A stretch of 10,776 nt of DNA from Lentisphaeria bacterium UBA1829 (GCA_002338895.1 DDJH01000048.1:1-10776); one strand, 5' to 3'. Counted from the stretch's first letter, positions 1 through 6,463 are shown. Made by a program: numbers and translations. The notes: a model not told the origin generated them from the sequence alone.

Positions 1-1026
1 CGGCCGACGGCGGCCGATACCAACTGGAACAGTTCCCGTTTCATGGTTTCCAAGGATCTGATCTCGCTGGCGATGGAGGATCTCTGCCTGGAAGCCGGCG
101 TGAAACTGTTCTATCACTTCCAGCTGGTCGCGGTGGGAATGGAGGATCGTAAGATCCGGTATGCCGTGTTTCATACGAAATCGGGATTTGTGGCGATCCG
201 GGCGAAGAACTTTGTCGATGCCACCGGCGACGGCGATCTTTCCGCACTGGCCGGCTGCCGTTTTGAATACGGAGATACCGCCCACGGTCTCTGCCAGCCG
301 ATGACCCTCTGTTTCAAGCTCTCCCATGTGGACAAGTCCCGCGTGGACCGGAAGAAGGTGCAGGAGCTCTACCGCAAGGCCCAGGCGGACGGCCGGATCG
401 AATGCAAGCGGGAGGATGTCCTGATGTTCGGGTATTATGACGACGACATCGTCCATTTCAACACGACACGCGTTCTGGGCAAATCCGCGATCGACGCATT
501 GCAGAGATCCGAGGCCGAACTGGAAGGCCGCCGCCAGATGCGCCAGTTCGTGGACTGGCTCCGTTCCGAAGTGCCCGGATTCGAACACGCCATGATCCAC
601 TCCATGGCGGCGGAAATCGGCGTTCGCGAAAGCCGCCGCATCAAAGGCCGCGCCTATCTGACGCGGGAGGACTTCCTCAAACGGAGCAAGTTCCCGGATG
701 CGATTGCCCGGTGCAACTATCCGATCGACATTCACAGCGTGACGGGGGCGGGGACGGAGTGTGTGTTCATGCCGAAGAGCGAATATTATGAGATTCCGTT
801 CGGGTGCATTGTCGCGGCGGATGTCGACAATCTGACTGTCGGGGGCCGTCCGATCTCCGTTTCGCATGATCTTCATGCAAGTTCCCGTGTCATGCCGCCG
901 GCGTGCACGGTCGGACAGGCCGCCGGACTGGCAGCCGCAATGGCTTCCCGTCGGGGAATCTCCTCCTCCGAACTGGAGGGCGTCGAAGTCCGGAAACGTC
1001 TGACCGAGTTGGGCGCCTGGCTCTGA
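1..1026 (+). CDS. FAD-dependent oxidoreductase, PF12831-like (5' end missing)
   Basis: The reading frame is open from the first base, so the gene starts before the window and 341 C-terminal residues are visible. The first in-frame ATG, at position 43, lies inside conserved sequence and is not taken as the start. Family features are a DATGDGD motif (visible residues 73-79) followed by LSALAG, typical of the FAD_oxidored family. An IGVRESRRIKG stretch (about 206-216) follows, then a C-terminal FAD-contacting segment with GGRPISVSHD (281-290) and GQAAGLAAA (305-313). The N-terminal GxGxxG dinucleotide-binding motif would lie upstream and cannot be seen. The likely role is a cytosolic flavin-dependent redox reaction. 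The substrate cannot be read from the sequence. Related proteins are often annotated only as FAD-dependent oxidoreductase and occur near carbohydrate or sulfatase genes. The family call is fairly sure; the function is unknown. Confidence 0.85.
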   Translation, partial: RPTAADTNWNSSRFMVSKDLISLAMEDLCLEAGVKLFYHFQLVAVGMEDRKIRYAVFHTKSGFVAIRAKNFVDATGDGDLSALAGCRFEYGDTAHGLCQPMTLCFKLSHVDKSRVDRKKVQELYRKAQADGRIECKREDVLMFGYYDDDIVHFNTTRVLGKSAIDALQRSEAELEGRRQMRQFVDWLRSEVPGFEHAMIHSMAAEIGVRESRRIKGRAYLTREDFLKRSKFPDAIARCNYPIDIHSVTGAGTECVFMPKSEYYEIPFGCIVAADVDNLTVGGRPISVSHDLHASSRVMPPACTVGQAAGLAAAMASRRGISSSELEGVEVRKRLTELGAWL

Positions 1027-1047
1027 AAGAGAAGATCATCCGTCCTC

Positions 1048-1082
1048 CCGCCTCTTTGATTCGGGGGGCGGGGAAGAGGCGG
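1048..1082. terminator. Inverted repeat between convergent genes, possible bidirectional terminator
   Basis: CCGCCTCTT (1048-1056) is perfectly complementary to AAGAGGCGG (1074-1082), giving a 9-bp GC-rich stem with a 17-base G-rich loop. It lies exactly between the stop codons of the oxidoreductase gene and the LacI-type gene, which point at each other. There is no T-tract on either strand, so it is not a classical intrinsic terminator. It could still block or stabilise transcript ends from both sides. Confidence 0.4.
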
Positions 1083-1085
1083 ATC

Positions 1086-2057
1086 TCAGCAGGAAGGATC
1101 CGCCTCGGCTCTGGGCGCCGTGCTGGACCGCAGGTTCATCCGCACCGGGACAAGAATCCGGGAGGCGTTTTTCTTCCCGTTCATCTCCAGCGTGAGCTGC
1201 TGGAGCGCGCAGGAGACCAGTCGCGGATAATCGAACTCCAGCGTGGTCAGCGGCGGCGTCTGAAAAGCGGAAACGGAACGGGACTCGTAGGTGATGACCG
1301 AGACGTCCTCCGGGATGCGTTTCCCGCACTTCCGGATGGCGTCCAGCAGCACAGGCGCCTCGTCGCTGATGACCACGAGAAATGCGGTGTATCCTTCCCG
1401 GATCAGTTTCAGGACATGGGCGATTTTGTCCTGGAGGGTTGCACCGCAGCAGTTCCGGACCGTTTCCCGGATTCCATGCAGATCGGCGATCCGGTAGAGT
1501 TCATCAAGTCCGCGCTGGAGTTCCTGTTCCGTTGCGTTTGCTCCATGTCCGCGGATCCGGGCGATGCGGGTGTGTCCGAGTGCGATGAAGTGTTCCATGG
1601 CGGCACGGACCTCTCCGTCGGCATCGGGAAACACCGAGCAGATGTGATTCAGCGCTGATCCGAAATTGTTGATGACCACCAGCGGAATATTATACCGCTC
1701 GTGCCATTTCATGGCGATGGGTTCCCCGGAGATCATGATGGCGCCGTCGAAGAGCTGGTCGTTCAGGAGCTCGAGATTCTGGCTGGGGATGATCACCAGT
1801 TTCCAGGAGCGTTTTTTCCCCTGAAGAAGGATCTGATTGAGAATGGCGTCGTAAAAATCGTTGAAGCGGGGGAGAATGACGGCGATGGCCTTCCGGTGTT
1901 TCCCGGAAAAGTTCCGGTAGTTCAGTTTCCGGGCCAGTTCGAGAACCCGTCCGCGGATTTCGGGAGCGACATCCGCCTTCTGGTTCAGCGCACGCGACAC
2001 CTGGGAGATCGAAATGCCCAGCTGTTCCGCAAGATCTTTCAGCAGAATTTTCTTCAT
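1086..2057 (-). CDS. LacI-family transcriptional regulator
   Basis: A 323-residue protein with LacI/GalR architecture. The N-terminal helix-turn-helix is at about residues 3-25 (LLKDLAEQLGISISQVSRAL), with the family's SxVSRALN-like recognition helix. The ELARKLNYR segment (40-48) and hinge follow, then a periplasmic-binding-protein-like effector domain to about residue 310. In that domain FDGAIMISGEP, IPLVVINNFG and the ERIPEDVSVITYES-like segment (here KRIPEDVSVITYES) match usual LacI strands. ATG at 2057 is supported because the HTH begins at the very N-terminus, as in the family. A weak GGGA lies 5 bases ahead of it on the minus strand. The gene is divergent from glgC and convergent with the oxidoreductase gene, so either could be its target. 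The effector is probably a sugar or sugar derivative, but it cannot be named from the sequence. Confidence 0.93.
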   Translation of the reverse strand: MKKILLKDLAEQLGISISQVSRALNQKADVAPEIRGRVLELARKLNYRNFSGKHRKAIAVILPRFNDFYDAILNQILLQGKKRSWKLVIIPSQNLELLNDQLFDGAIMISGEPIAMKWHERYNIPLVVINNFGSALNHICSVFPDADGEVRAAMEHFIALGHTRIARIRGHGANATEQELQRGLDELYRIADLHGIRETVRNCCGATLQDKIAHVLKLIREGYTAFLVVISDEAPVLLDAIRKCGKRIPEDVSVITYESRSVSAFQTPPLTTLEFDYPRLVSCALQQLTLEMNGKKNASRILVPVRMNLRSSTAPRAEADPSC

Positions 2058-2101
2058 TTTTCCCGTTCACTCCGTTTTCCGCTTCCCCCTTCCGGAGGAG
2101 A

Positions 2102-2130
2102 AATATAACGGCTGATTCTCCCGCTTTCAA
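2102..2130 (-). promoter_or_regulatory. Sigma-70-type promoter of the LacI-family gene
   Basis: On the minus strand a -35 box TTGAAA (2130-2125) and a -10 box TATATT (2107-2102) are separated by exactly 17 bases. Each matches the consensus at five of six positions. Transcription would start near 2095 and give a leader of about 38 bases before the ATG at 2057. This is the best-matching promoter in the window. The call comes from sequence alone. Confidence 0.6.
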
Positions 2131-2174
2131 GTTTCCGTCAGCAAAATCTCCCCGGAACAACTCCGCGCAGACAA

Positions 2175-2308
2175 TCCGGCCGGACCGGGTTCTCCAATGA
2201 AGTTTTAACCGGATTTTTATAAAAAAACAGTTTTTTTCAGCGGTTTTTCTGTTGTTTTTTTGAAATCCCTCTGTATTGTATAAAAGGAATCACACCAATT
2301 GCATGCAA
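2175..2308. promoter_or_regulatory. Divergent control region with three perfect palindromes
   Basis: The 265-base gap between the LacI-type gene and glgC contains three perfect short palindromes: TCCGGCCGGA (2175-2184), TTTTTATAAAAA (2214-2225) and TTGCATGCAA (2299-2308). The last lies 2 bases before the glgC ribosome binding site. LacI-family dimers bind short palindromes, so the first and third are candidate operators. Neither has the central CG common in that family. The A/T-tract block at 2214-2261 resembles curved or UP-element DNA upstream of a promoter. The regulatory role is inferred. Confidence 0.3.
2252..2284 (+). promoter_or_regulatory. Candidate glgC promoter
   Basis: TTGTTT (2252-2257) and TATTGT (2274-2279) are spaced by 16 bases, with a T/A-rich stretch just upstream. 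TATAAA (2279-2284) overlaps and is a possible alternative -10, but it has no good -35 at 16-18 bases. The start would fall about 35 bases before the glgC ATG. The hexamers are only partial matches, so the exact boxes are uncertain. Confidence 0.35.
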
Positions 2309-2322
2309 AAGGAGAGTGACGA

Positions 2323-3672
2323 ATGAGAACATCTGTTCTTGGAATGATTCTTGCCGGCGGAGAAGGAACCCGACTCGCGCCCCTGACCGATCAGCGGGCA
2401 AAACCTGCCGTTCCTTTCGGAGGGAAATACCGTATTATCGACTTTGTCCTGAGCAACTTTGTCAACAGCGGAATCAACAGTATTTTTGTTCTGACGCAGT
2501 TCAAATCGCAAAGTCTGATGGAGCACATCATCAACGGATGGAATATCTCCTCGACCCAGGTGCGGGGCAGCTTCATCATCCCGGTCCCGGCGCAGATGCA
2601 GACCCAGGATCGGACCTGGTACCGCGGAACCGCGGACGCAATTTATCAGAATATGGCGCTGATCGAAGACTTCAAACCCGATCATGTGGCCGTCTTCGGC
2701 GGCGATCATATCTACAAGATGGATATCAGCCAGATGGTGGATTTCCACTGCTGCAACAACGCCATTGCGACGGTTGCGGCAATTCCGGTACCGATCAGCG
2801 AGGCCAGCCAGTTCGGCATTATTCAGGTGGACAAGGACTGGAGAATTGTCGGCTTCCAGGAAAAACCGAAGGATCCGACCCCGCTGCCGAACGACAAGAA
2901 CATGGCGCTCGCGTCCATGGGCAACTACATCTTCAATACCAACGACATGCTCGCGCTGCTGAAGAACGACTATGCGCAGAAGGGAAGTTCCCACGATTTC
3001 GGAAAGGACATTATTCCGAGTCTGGTCGGAACCAAGCGCCTGTATGCGTACAACTTCTACTCGAACAAGATTCCGGGGCAGGCGATCACCGAGAAGCCCT
3101 ACTGGCGGGATGTCGGAACGCTGAAGGCGTTTTTCGAAGCGAACATGGATCTCCGGGCGACACAGCCGCAGCTGGATCTGTACAACGACAAGTGGCCGAT
3201 CTACAATTACCATTTCAGTCTGCCGCCGGCGAAATTCGTACACAACGAGGATGTGGACACCTTCGGACTGCCGCGGATCGGGAAGGCGATCAACTCCATT
3301 GTCTGCGACGGGTGCATTGTCTCCGGCAGCACGGTGACGAACTCCGTCCTGTTCAACTCCGTGTATGTTCACAGCTATGCGACGGTGCACAACAGCATTC
3401 TGCTGAACGATGTGGATGTCGGCGAGCACTGCCGGATCCGCAACGCCATTATCGACAAACATAACGTAATTCCGCGCAACACCACGATCGGATACGATCG
3501 CGACGAGGACGCCAAACGCTATAAAGTCGTGGACATCGGCGAGGGTCAGTGGCTGACCGTGATCCCCAAGGACCGCCATTCCAGCTCCTATGCGCTGCCC
3601 AAGAGCGTGGAGACCCACGAGGGGGAAACGGCGGAATCCCCGGAAGCCTCCGGCGGTCAGCAGGCGCAATAG
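2323..3672 (+). CDS. glgC: Glucose-1-phosphate adenylyltransferase (ADP-glucose pyrophosphorylase)
   Basis: A cytosolic enzyme that makes ADP-glucose and pyrophosphate from ATP and glucose-1-phosphate, the committed step of bacterial glycogen synthesis. At 449 residues it is close to the usual 400-450. The nucleotidyltransferase domain shows LAGGEGTRLAPLT (10-22), RAKPAVPFGGKYRIIDF (25-41, with the Lys of the allosteric/catalytic RAKPAV segment), RGTADAIYQN (101-110) and FGGDHIYKMD (125-134, metal/catalytic Asp128). Further motifs are FQEKPKDP (178-185, sugar-phosphate-binding Lys) and YWRDVGTL (260-267). A left-handed beta-helix follows from about 322 to 400 (NSIVCDGCIVSGSTV onward). The last 25 residues are Glu/Ser/Gly-rich and probably disordered. 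The ATG has GGAG at 2311-2314 with an 8-base spacer. No other glg gene is adjacent. An intrinsic terminator closes the unit, so it is probably monocistronic, perhaps controlled by the divergent LacI-family protein. Confidence 0.97.
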   Translation: MRTSVLGMILAGGEGTRLAPLTDQRAKPAVPFGGKYRIIDFVLSNFVNSGINSIFVLTQFKSQSLMEHIINGWNISSTQVRGSFIIPVPAQMQTQDRTWYRGTADAIYQNMALIEDFKPDHVAVFGGDHIYKMDISQMVDFHCCNNAIATVAAIPVPISEASQFGIIQVDKDWRIVGFQEKPKDPTPLPNDKNMALASMGNYIFNTNDMLALLKNDYAQKGSSHDFGKDIIPSLVGTKRLYAYNFYSNKIPGQAITEKPYWRDVGTLKAFFEANMDLRATQPQLDLYNDKWPIYNYHFSLPPAKFVHNEDVDTFGLPRIGKAINSIVCDGCIVSGSTVTNSVLFNSVYVHSYATVHNSILLNDVDVGEHCRIRNAIIDKHNVIPRNTTIGYDRDEDAKRYKVVDIGEGQWLTVIPKDRHSSSYALPKSVETHEGETAESPEASGGQQAQ

Positions 3673-3674
3673 TT

Positions 3675-3694
3675 CCCGGATTTCCATTTCCGGG
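3675..3694 (+). other. Small hairpin in glgC 3' region
   Basis: CCCGGA (3675-3680) pairs with TCCGGG (3689-3694) around an 8-base loop, starting 2 bases after the glgC stop. No T-run follows, so it is probably an mRNA-stabilising or accessory hairpin ahead of the true terminator at 3731-3756. Confidence 0.35.
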
Positions 3695-3730
3695 CGTTGA
3701 AACCCTTTTGAAAGAAAATGAGAAAAGGAG

Positions 3731-3756
3731 AAGACGGCTGAAAGGCCGTCTTTTTT
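3731..3756 (+). terminator. Rho-independent terminator after glgC
   Basis: AAGACGGC (3731-3738) pairs perfectly with GCCGTCTT (3745-3752) around a 6-base loop, and six Ts run from 3751 to 3756. The T-run ends immediately before the ATG at 3757 of the next gene. That arrangement is unusual and is discussed as a finding. Confidence 0.8.
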
Positions 3757-4428
3757 ATGATGGGAAAGAAGAATGAGATACTGCTGCGCCGGGTTGAAGA
3801 GCGGGTGCGGGAAGAGCTGAGCGGAGCGCCGGGGTGTCACGACTACGATCATACGGAGAGGGTGGTTCGAAACGCCCGGAAATTGGCCCGGCAAGAGTTG
3901 GAGGAGTCGGATACGGAGTCGTATCTTGCGGTGTCGCTTGCGGCGCTTCTCCATGATGTTGCGCGTCCGGAGGAGCTGCGATCGGAAGGACGGATCTGCC
4001 ATGCGCAGGCGGGGAGCGGGAAATCCGCGAAGATACTCCGGGAGTGCGGATGCGAGGATGAAACGCTGATCCGGCTGGTATCCGACGCGGTGCGCCGCCA
4101 TCGGTACCGCGGGAAGGATCAGCCGGAGACGTTGATCGACAAACTGGTGTACGATGCGGATAAACTGGATTCGATCGGCGCGGTCGGGATCGGCCGGGCG
4201 TTTCACTTTGCGGGCCGGGTGGGGGCGCGGCTGCACAACCCCGCGGAGGAGGCGCTTGCGGGAAGCGAATATGGCCGGGAGGATTCCGCCTACCGGGAGT
4301 ACCTGGTCAAACTCCGTCATGTGCCGGAGCGGATGCTGACGGCGTCCGGCCGCGCGGCGGCGGAGGAGCGGTCGGCGTTCATGCACGAGTTTTTCCACCG
4401 TCTGTGCGAAGAGAGCGGCGTGGAGTGA
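3757..4428 (+). CDS. HD-domain phosphohydrolase (YedJ/YpgQ-like)
   Basis: A 223-residue cytosolic HD-superfamily protein. Candidate metal ligands are in order: H28 and H32 in HDYDHTERV, H66-D67 in AALLHDVAR, H82 in ICHAQAG, H115 in RRHRY, and D135 in YDADKLDSIG. This HxxxH, HD, H, H, DADxLD pattern fits the YedJ/YpgQ-type branch. Known members hydrolyse nucleotides or related phosphate compounds, but the substrate here is not evident. Two ATGs, 3757 and 3760, follow the glgC terminator's T-run, with no normal Shine-Dalgarno site close upstream. AGGAG (3726-3730) would be near the start only if the intervening hairpin were folded. With the longer start the N-terminus before the first His (27 residues) is normal. 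Expression may come from read-through past the glgC terminator. Domain call sure, start less so. Confidence 0.88.
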   Translation: MMGKKNEILLRRVEERVREELSGAPGCHDYDHTERVVRNARKLARQELEESDTESYLAVSLAALLHDVARPEELRSEGRICHAQAGSGKSAKILRECGCEDETLIRLVSDAVRRHRYRGKDQPETLIDKLVYDADKLDSIGAVGIGRAFHFAGRVGARLHNPAEEALAGSEYGREDSAYREYLVKLRHVPERMLTASGRAAAEERSAFMHEFFHRLCEESGVE

Positions 4429-4468
4429 CTCCTTTCTGTCCGGTGCCGTTTTTCTGCCGGATGAGGAC

Positions 4469-4497
4469 TTGCAAAACCCCTTGCGATGGAGTATTGT
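4469..4497 (+). promoter_or_regulatory. Candidate promoter of the exported coiled-coil gene
   Basis: TTGCAA (4469-4474) and TATTGT (4492-4497) lie exactly 17 bases apart; each matches the sigma-70 consensus at four of six positions. Transcription would begin near 4504. That favours the ATG at 4531 over the upstream in-frame ATG at 4486. The GTATTGTA core also occurs in the candidate glgC promoter. Confidence 0.45.
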
Positions 4498-4530
4498 AGA
4501 GGGATCGAAAAGGGAGAATCTCCGGCGGGA

Positions 4531-5319
4531 ATGGCAAAAAGAGAAAAAAAGTTGAAAAAAAATTGGAATTTTTTTGAAATCGGAGTTATATTAATAGCTC
4601 TGTGCGGGATGTTTCTGCCCGGATTGCGGGCGGAAGATTATGACTGCAACAGAAAAATTGCGAAACTTCAGGCGGAAATTGAACGTCTGAAGAAGGAAAA
4701 CGCCGAGCTTCGGGTTACGAACGGGCGTTTGAAGGCGAGCTCCCAGGAAGAGGGGAGCGTGCTTCGCAAGGAGCTGATTGAAACACTCGACAAGTATTCG
4801 ACGCAGGCCGGACGACTGAAGCGATTGGAAATGAGCGCCGCCGGGACCATCGAAACCCTTGAACCGGTGTATATGGGCGCCAGGGAGATGGAACTGGAGG
4901 CCGATTTGAAGCAATGCGCAGAATCAATCGGACGGCTCTCGGTGGAAGTGCTGAGATATTGTGAAGAGACGAATGCCGTCCTTTCCCGAAATGTATCGAA
5001 TCCTTTGGAAGCGGCGCGGATGCGTCTGAAGCTGGAGGCTCTGAAAGAGCAGGCGATGAAGAGCGCGCTGCTGGCGAAACCCGCGGTGGTTCCGGAGAAG
5101 CTGGAAAGCTGCCGGATCTATGAGCTGAACGAGAAGCCTGAGCTTGTGATTTTATCGGCGGGCTATCGGAACGGAGTCCGGATGGGACTGATCCTGAGGA
5201 CGGACAAAGTTGCGATGAAAGTGATTGCGATGCGGAACTTTACGAGTGCGGCGGTGGTGATCGAAGGCAGCTTCCGGGATCTGGCGCCGGGGATGGAGGT
5301 CCGTGCGGTAAGCCGGTGA
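4531..5319 (+). CDS. Exported coiled-coil protein of unknown function
   Basis: I do not recognise this protein. From ATG 4531 it has 262 residues. A Lys/Arg-rich start (MAKREKKLKK) and a hydrophobic stretch at 17-31 are followed by LRA-ED, a likely signal peptidase I site after A34. Heptad-like coiled coil follows at about 41-70 (AKLQAEIERLKKENAELR), then more helix to about 190. A compact C-terminal domain (193-262) has the pattern VILSAGYRNGVRMGLIL and SAAVVIEG...LAPGMEV. This resembles the beta-rich repeats in the C-terminal parts of MreC- and FlgT-like envelope proteins; that resemblance is only pattern-level. Three Cys remain after cleavage (39, 129, 144), plus Cys194 at the domain edge. 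It is probably periplasmic or cell-envelope-bound. An in-frame ATG at 4486 would add 15 residues but lies upstream of the predicted transcription start. The gene sits 92 bases before rplV, in the place where rpsS would normally be. Confidence 0.75.
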   Translation: MAKREKKLKKNWNFFEIGVILIALCGMFLPGLRAEDYDCNRKIAKLQAEIERLKKENAELRVTNGRLKASSQEEGSVLRKELIETLDKYSTQAGRLKRLEMSAAGTIETLEPVYMGAREMELEADLKQCAESIGRLSVEVLRYCEETNAVLSRNVSNPLEAARMRLKLEALKEQAMKSALLAKPAVVPEKLESCRIYELNEKPELVILSAGYRNGVRMGLILRTDKVAMKVIAMRNFTSAAVVIEGSFRDLAPGMEVRAVSR

Positions 5320-5341
5320 CGAGTGTGAAAGAGAGAAGGTG

Positions 5342-5365
5342 GGAAGAGTTCGAGGGAATTCTTCC
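5342..5365 (+). promoter_or_regulatory. Strong hairpin in the rplV-operon leader
   Basis: GGAAGAGTTC (5342-5351) pairs with GAATTCTTCC (5356-5365) over 10 positions with one G-U wobble and a GAGG tetraloop. It lies in the 92-base gap before rplV and is followed by an A-rich, not T-rich, tract (5377-5398), so it is not an intrinsic terminator. A cis-acting r-protein control site or an mRNA processing site would fit, but this is inference. TATAGA (5372-5377) could be a -10 box, but it has no acceptable -35 box. Confidence 0.45.
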
Positions 5366-5411
5366 ATGAAGTATAGAACAAAAAACAAAAAACAGAAATG
5401 AGAGAAGTAGA

Positions 5412-5747
5412 ATGGAAGTTCGGGCGATGACAAAATACGTCCACATTTCTCCGCAGAAGGCGTCTGACTTTTCCCGTACGATTCAGGGGAAGAAGGTCGT
5501 TGATGCGCTTGCGATGGTGGAGTTGAGTCCGAGAAAGGCAGCGAGACTTTTCGGTAAGACACTGAGAAGCGCGCTGGCAAACGCCGAAAACAACTACGAG
5601 CTCAAGAGAGAATCCCTCACGGTGAAGGAAGCGGTAGCCAATCCGGGCCCGATGCTGAGAAGATTCCGTCCGAAAGCGCGTGGTATGGCCGGCAGAATCA
5701 GGAAACGTACGAGCCACTTCACGGTGGTTCTGACGGACGAGAAATAA
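5412..5747 (+). CDS. rplV: 50S ribosomal protein L22
   Basis: 111 residues, the normal length. L22 binds 23S rRNA, and its long beta-hairpin lines the peptide exit tunnel. It shows the family start MEVRAMTKYVHISPQKA, then SPRKAARLFGKTLRSALANAENN (about 39-61) and the hairpin/C-terminal segment RRFRPKARGMAGRIRKRTSH (83-102). The region after SPQKA, normally RLVADLIRGK, is divergent here (SDFSRTIQGK). ATG 5412 is preferred because the MEVRA start aligns with the family; its Shine-Dalgarno (AGAGAAG) is weak. ATG 5427 is a possible alternative with GGAAG ahead of it. It is the first r-protein gene of this cluster, which is unusual because rpsS normally precedes it. Confidence 0.97.
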   Translation: MEVRAMTKYVHISPQKASDFSRTIQGKKVVDALAMVELSPRKAARLFGKTLRSALANAENNYELKRESLTVKEAVANPGPMLRRFRPKARGMAGRIRKRTSHFTVVLTDEK

Positions 5748-5761
5748 GGAAGGGTCTGATA

Positions 5762-6463
5762 GTGGGTCAGAAGGTTAATCCTATTGGGCTGAGATTGGCT
5801 CTGAACAAGAACTGGAGTTCTCATTGGTTTGCACGGAAAGACAATAAGAACAGCTTCGGTGATTGGCTTCACGAAGATCTCAAGATTCGTTCTTACATCA
5901 AAAAGAATTTCAACAATGCCGCGATTTCGAAGATTCTGATTGAGCGTTACGGGACTCGAGTCCGCGTGACGATCTATGCGGCACGCCCCGGCATCCTGAT
6001 CGGACGCAAGGGAGCGGAACTGGATACGCTGAAGGCCAGCGTGGCGAAACTGCTTGCCCACAACGAGGAGCTGATTCTGGAAGTTGTGGAGATCAAGCAG
6101 CCGGAAACGAATGCGCAGCTGGTTGCGGAAAGCGTTGCACAGCAGCTGGAACGGCGGATTGGTTTCCGTCGTGCGATGAAGAAAGCGATTCAGGTTGCGA
6201 TGGAGCTTGGAGCGGAAGGCATCAAGATTCACTGTGCCGGCCGTCTGGGCGGAGCGGAACTTGCCCGTACCGAGCAGTACAAGGAGGGAAGAACGCCCCT
6301 CCACACGTTGAAAGCCCATATTGATTATGGGTTTACCGAGGCCAACACGACCGCAGGAAAGATCGGTGTGAAGGTTTGGATTTGTCATAAAGAGCCTACG
6401 GAGGAAATGCAAAATGCCGTTAATGCCAAAAAGAGTAAAGCACAGAAAGGTTCAGCGCGGTAA
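5762..6463 (+). CDS. rpsC: 30S ribosomal protein S3
   Basis: 233 residues, as in many bacteria. The protein binds 16S rRNA in the head of the small subunit and helps form the mRNA entry site. The canonical [12 protein letters not shown] start is encoded with a GTG codon at 5762, preceded by AAGGAAGGG (5746-5754). The KH domain is clear, with GRKG at residues 81-84 in [15 protein letters not shown]. The C-terminal domain includes [18 protein letters not shown] and GVKVWI. The final 16 codons overlap the start of rplP in another frame, so the Lys/Ala-rich tail is constrained by that gene. Confidence 0.98.
   Translation: MGQKVNPIGLRLALNKNWSSHWFARKDNKNSFGDWLHEDLKIRSYIKKNFNNAAISKILIERYGTRVRVTIYAARPGILIGRKGAELDTLKASVAKLLAHNEELILEVVEIKQPETNAQLVAESVAQQLERRIGFRRAMKKAIQVAMELGAEGIKIHCAGRLGGAELARTEQYKEGRTPLHTLKAHIDYGFTEANTTAGKIGVKVWICHKEPTEEMQNAVNAKKSKAQKGSAR

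Noticed and set aside
903..1658. 251-codon plus-strand frame opposite the LacI-type gene
   Set aside because: It runs through the oxidoreductase stop and the inverted repeat, antisense to a gene with a clear helix-turn-helix. No start site or domain supports it.
2221..2261. A7-CAG-T7 and nearby CTGTT repeat as a terminator or attenuator ahead of glgC
   Set aside because: The stem is nearly all A-T, there is no upstream plus-strand gene to terminate, and it lies before the likely promoter. Bent or UP-element DNA is simpler.
2316..3464. 382-codon plus-strand frame overlapping glgC
   Set aside because: It lies in a shifted frame over a clear glgC gene, and its product is Arg/Gly/Gln-rich with no recognisable motif.
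3718..3741. Seven-codon frame (MRKGEDG) running into the glgC terminator, considered as a leader peptide for attenuation
   Set aside because: It has no clear ribosome binding site and no run of a regulatory codon, and it overlaps the AGGAG and hairpin. Chance is more likely.
2290..4398. Open frame of 702 codons on the minus strand, antisense to glgC and the HD gene
   Set aside because: It is a shadow of codon bias in two well-recognised genes on the plus strand. The translation is Arg/His/Val-rich, shows no recognisable domain, and spans the terminator and the intergenic gap. It was the most tempting candidate for something new, but has no independent support.
4439..4461. Possible terminator after the HD gene (TCCGG ... 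CCGGA)
   Set aside because: The stem is only 5 bp, the loop is 13 bases, and the T-run sits inside the loop instead of after the stem.
5372..5377. TATAGA as a -10 box for a separate rplV promoter
   Set aside because: No acceptable -35 box is found at 16-18 bases upstream; the positions there fall in the hairpin stem and loop. I kept it only as a remark on the leader.
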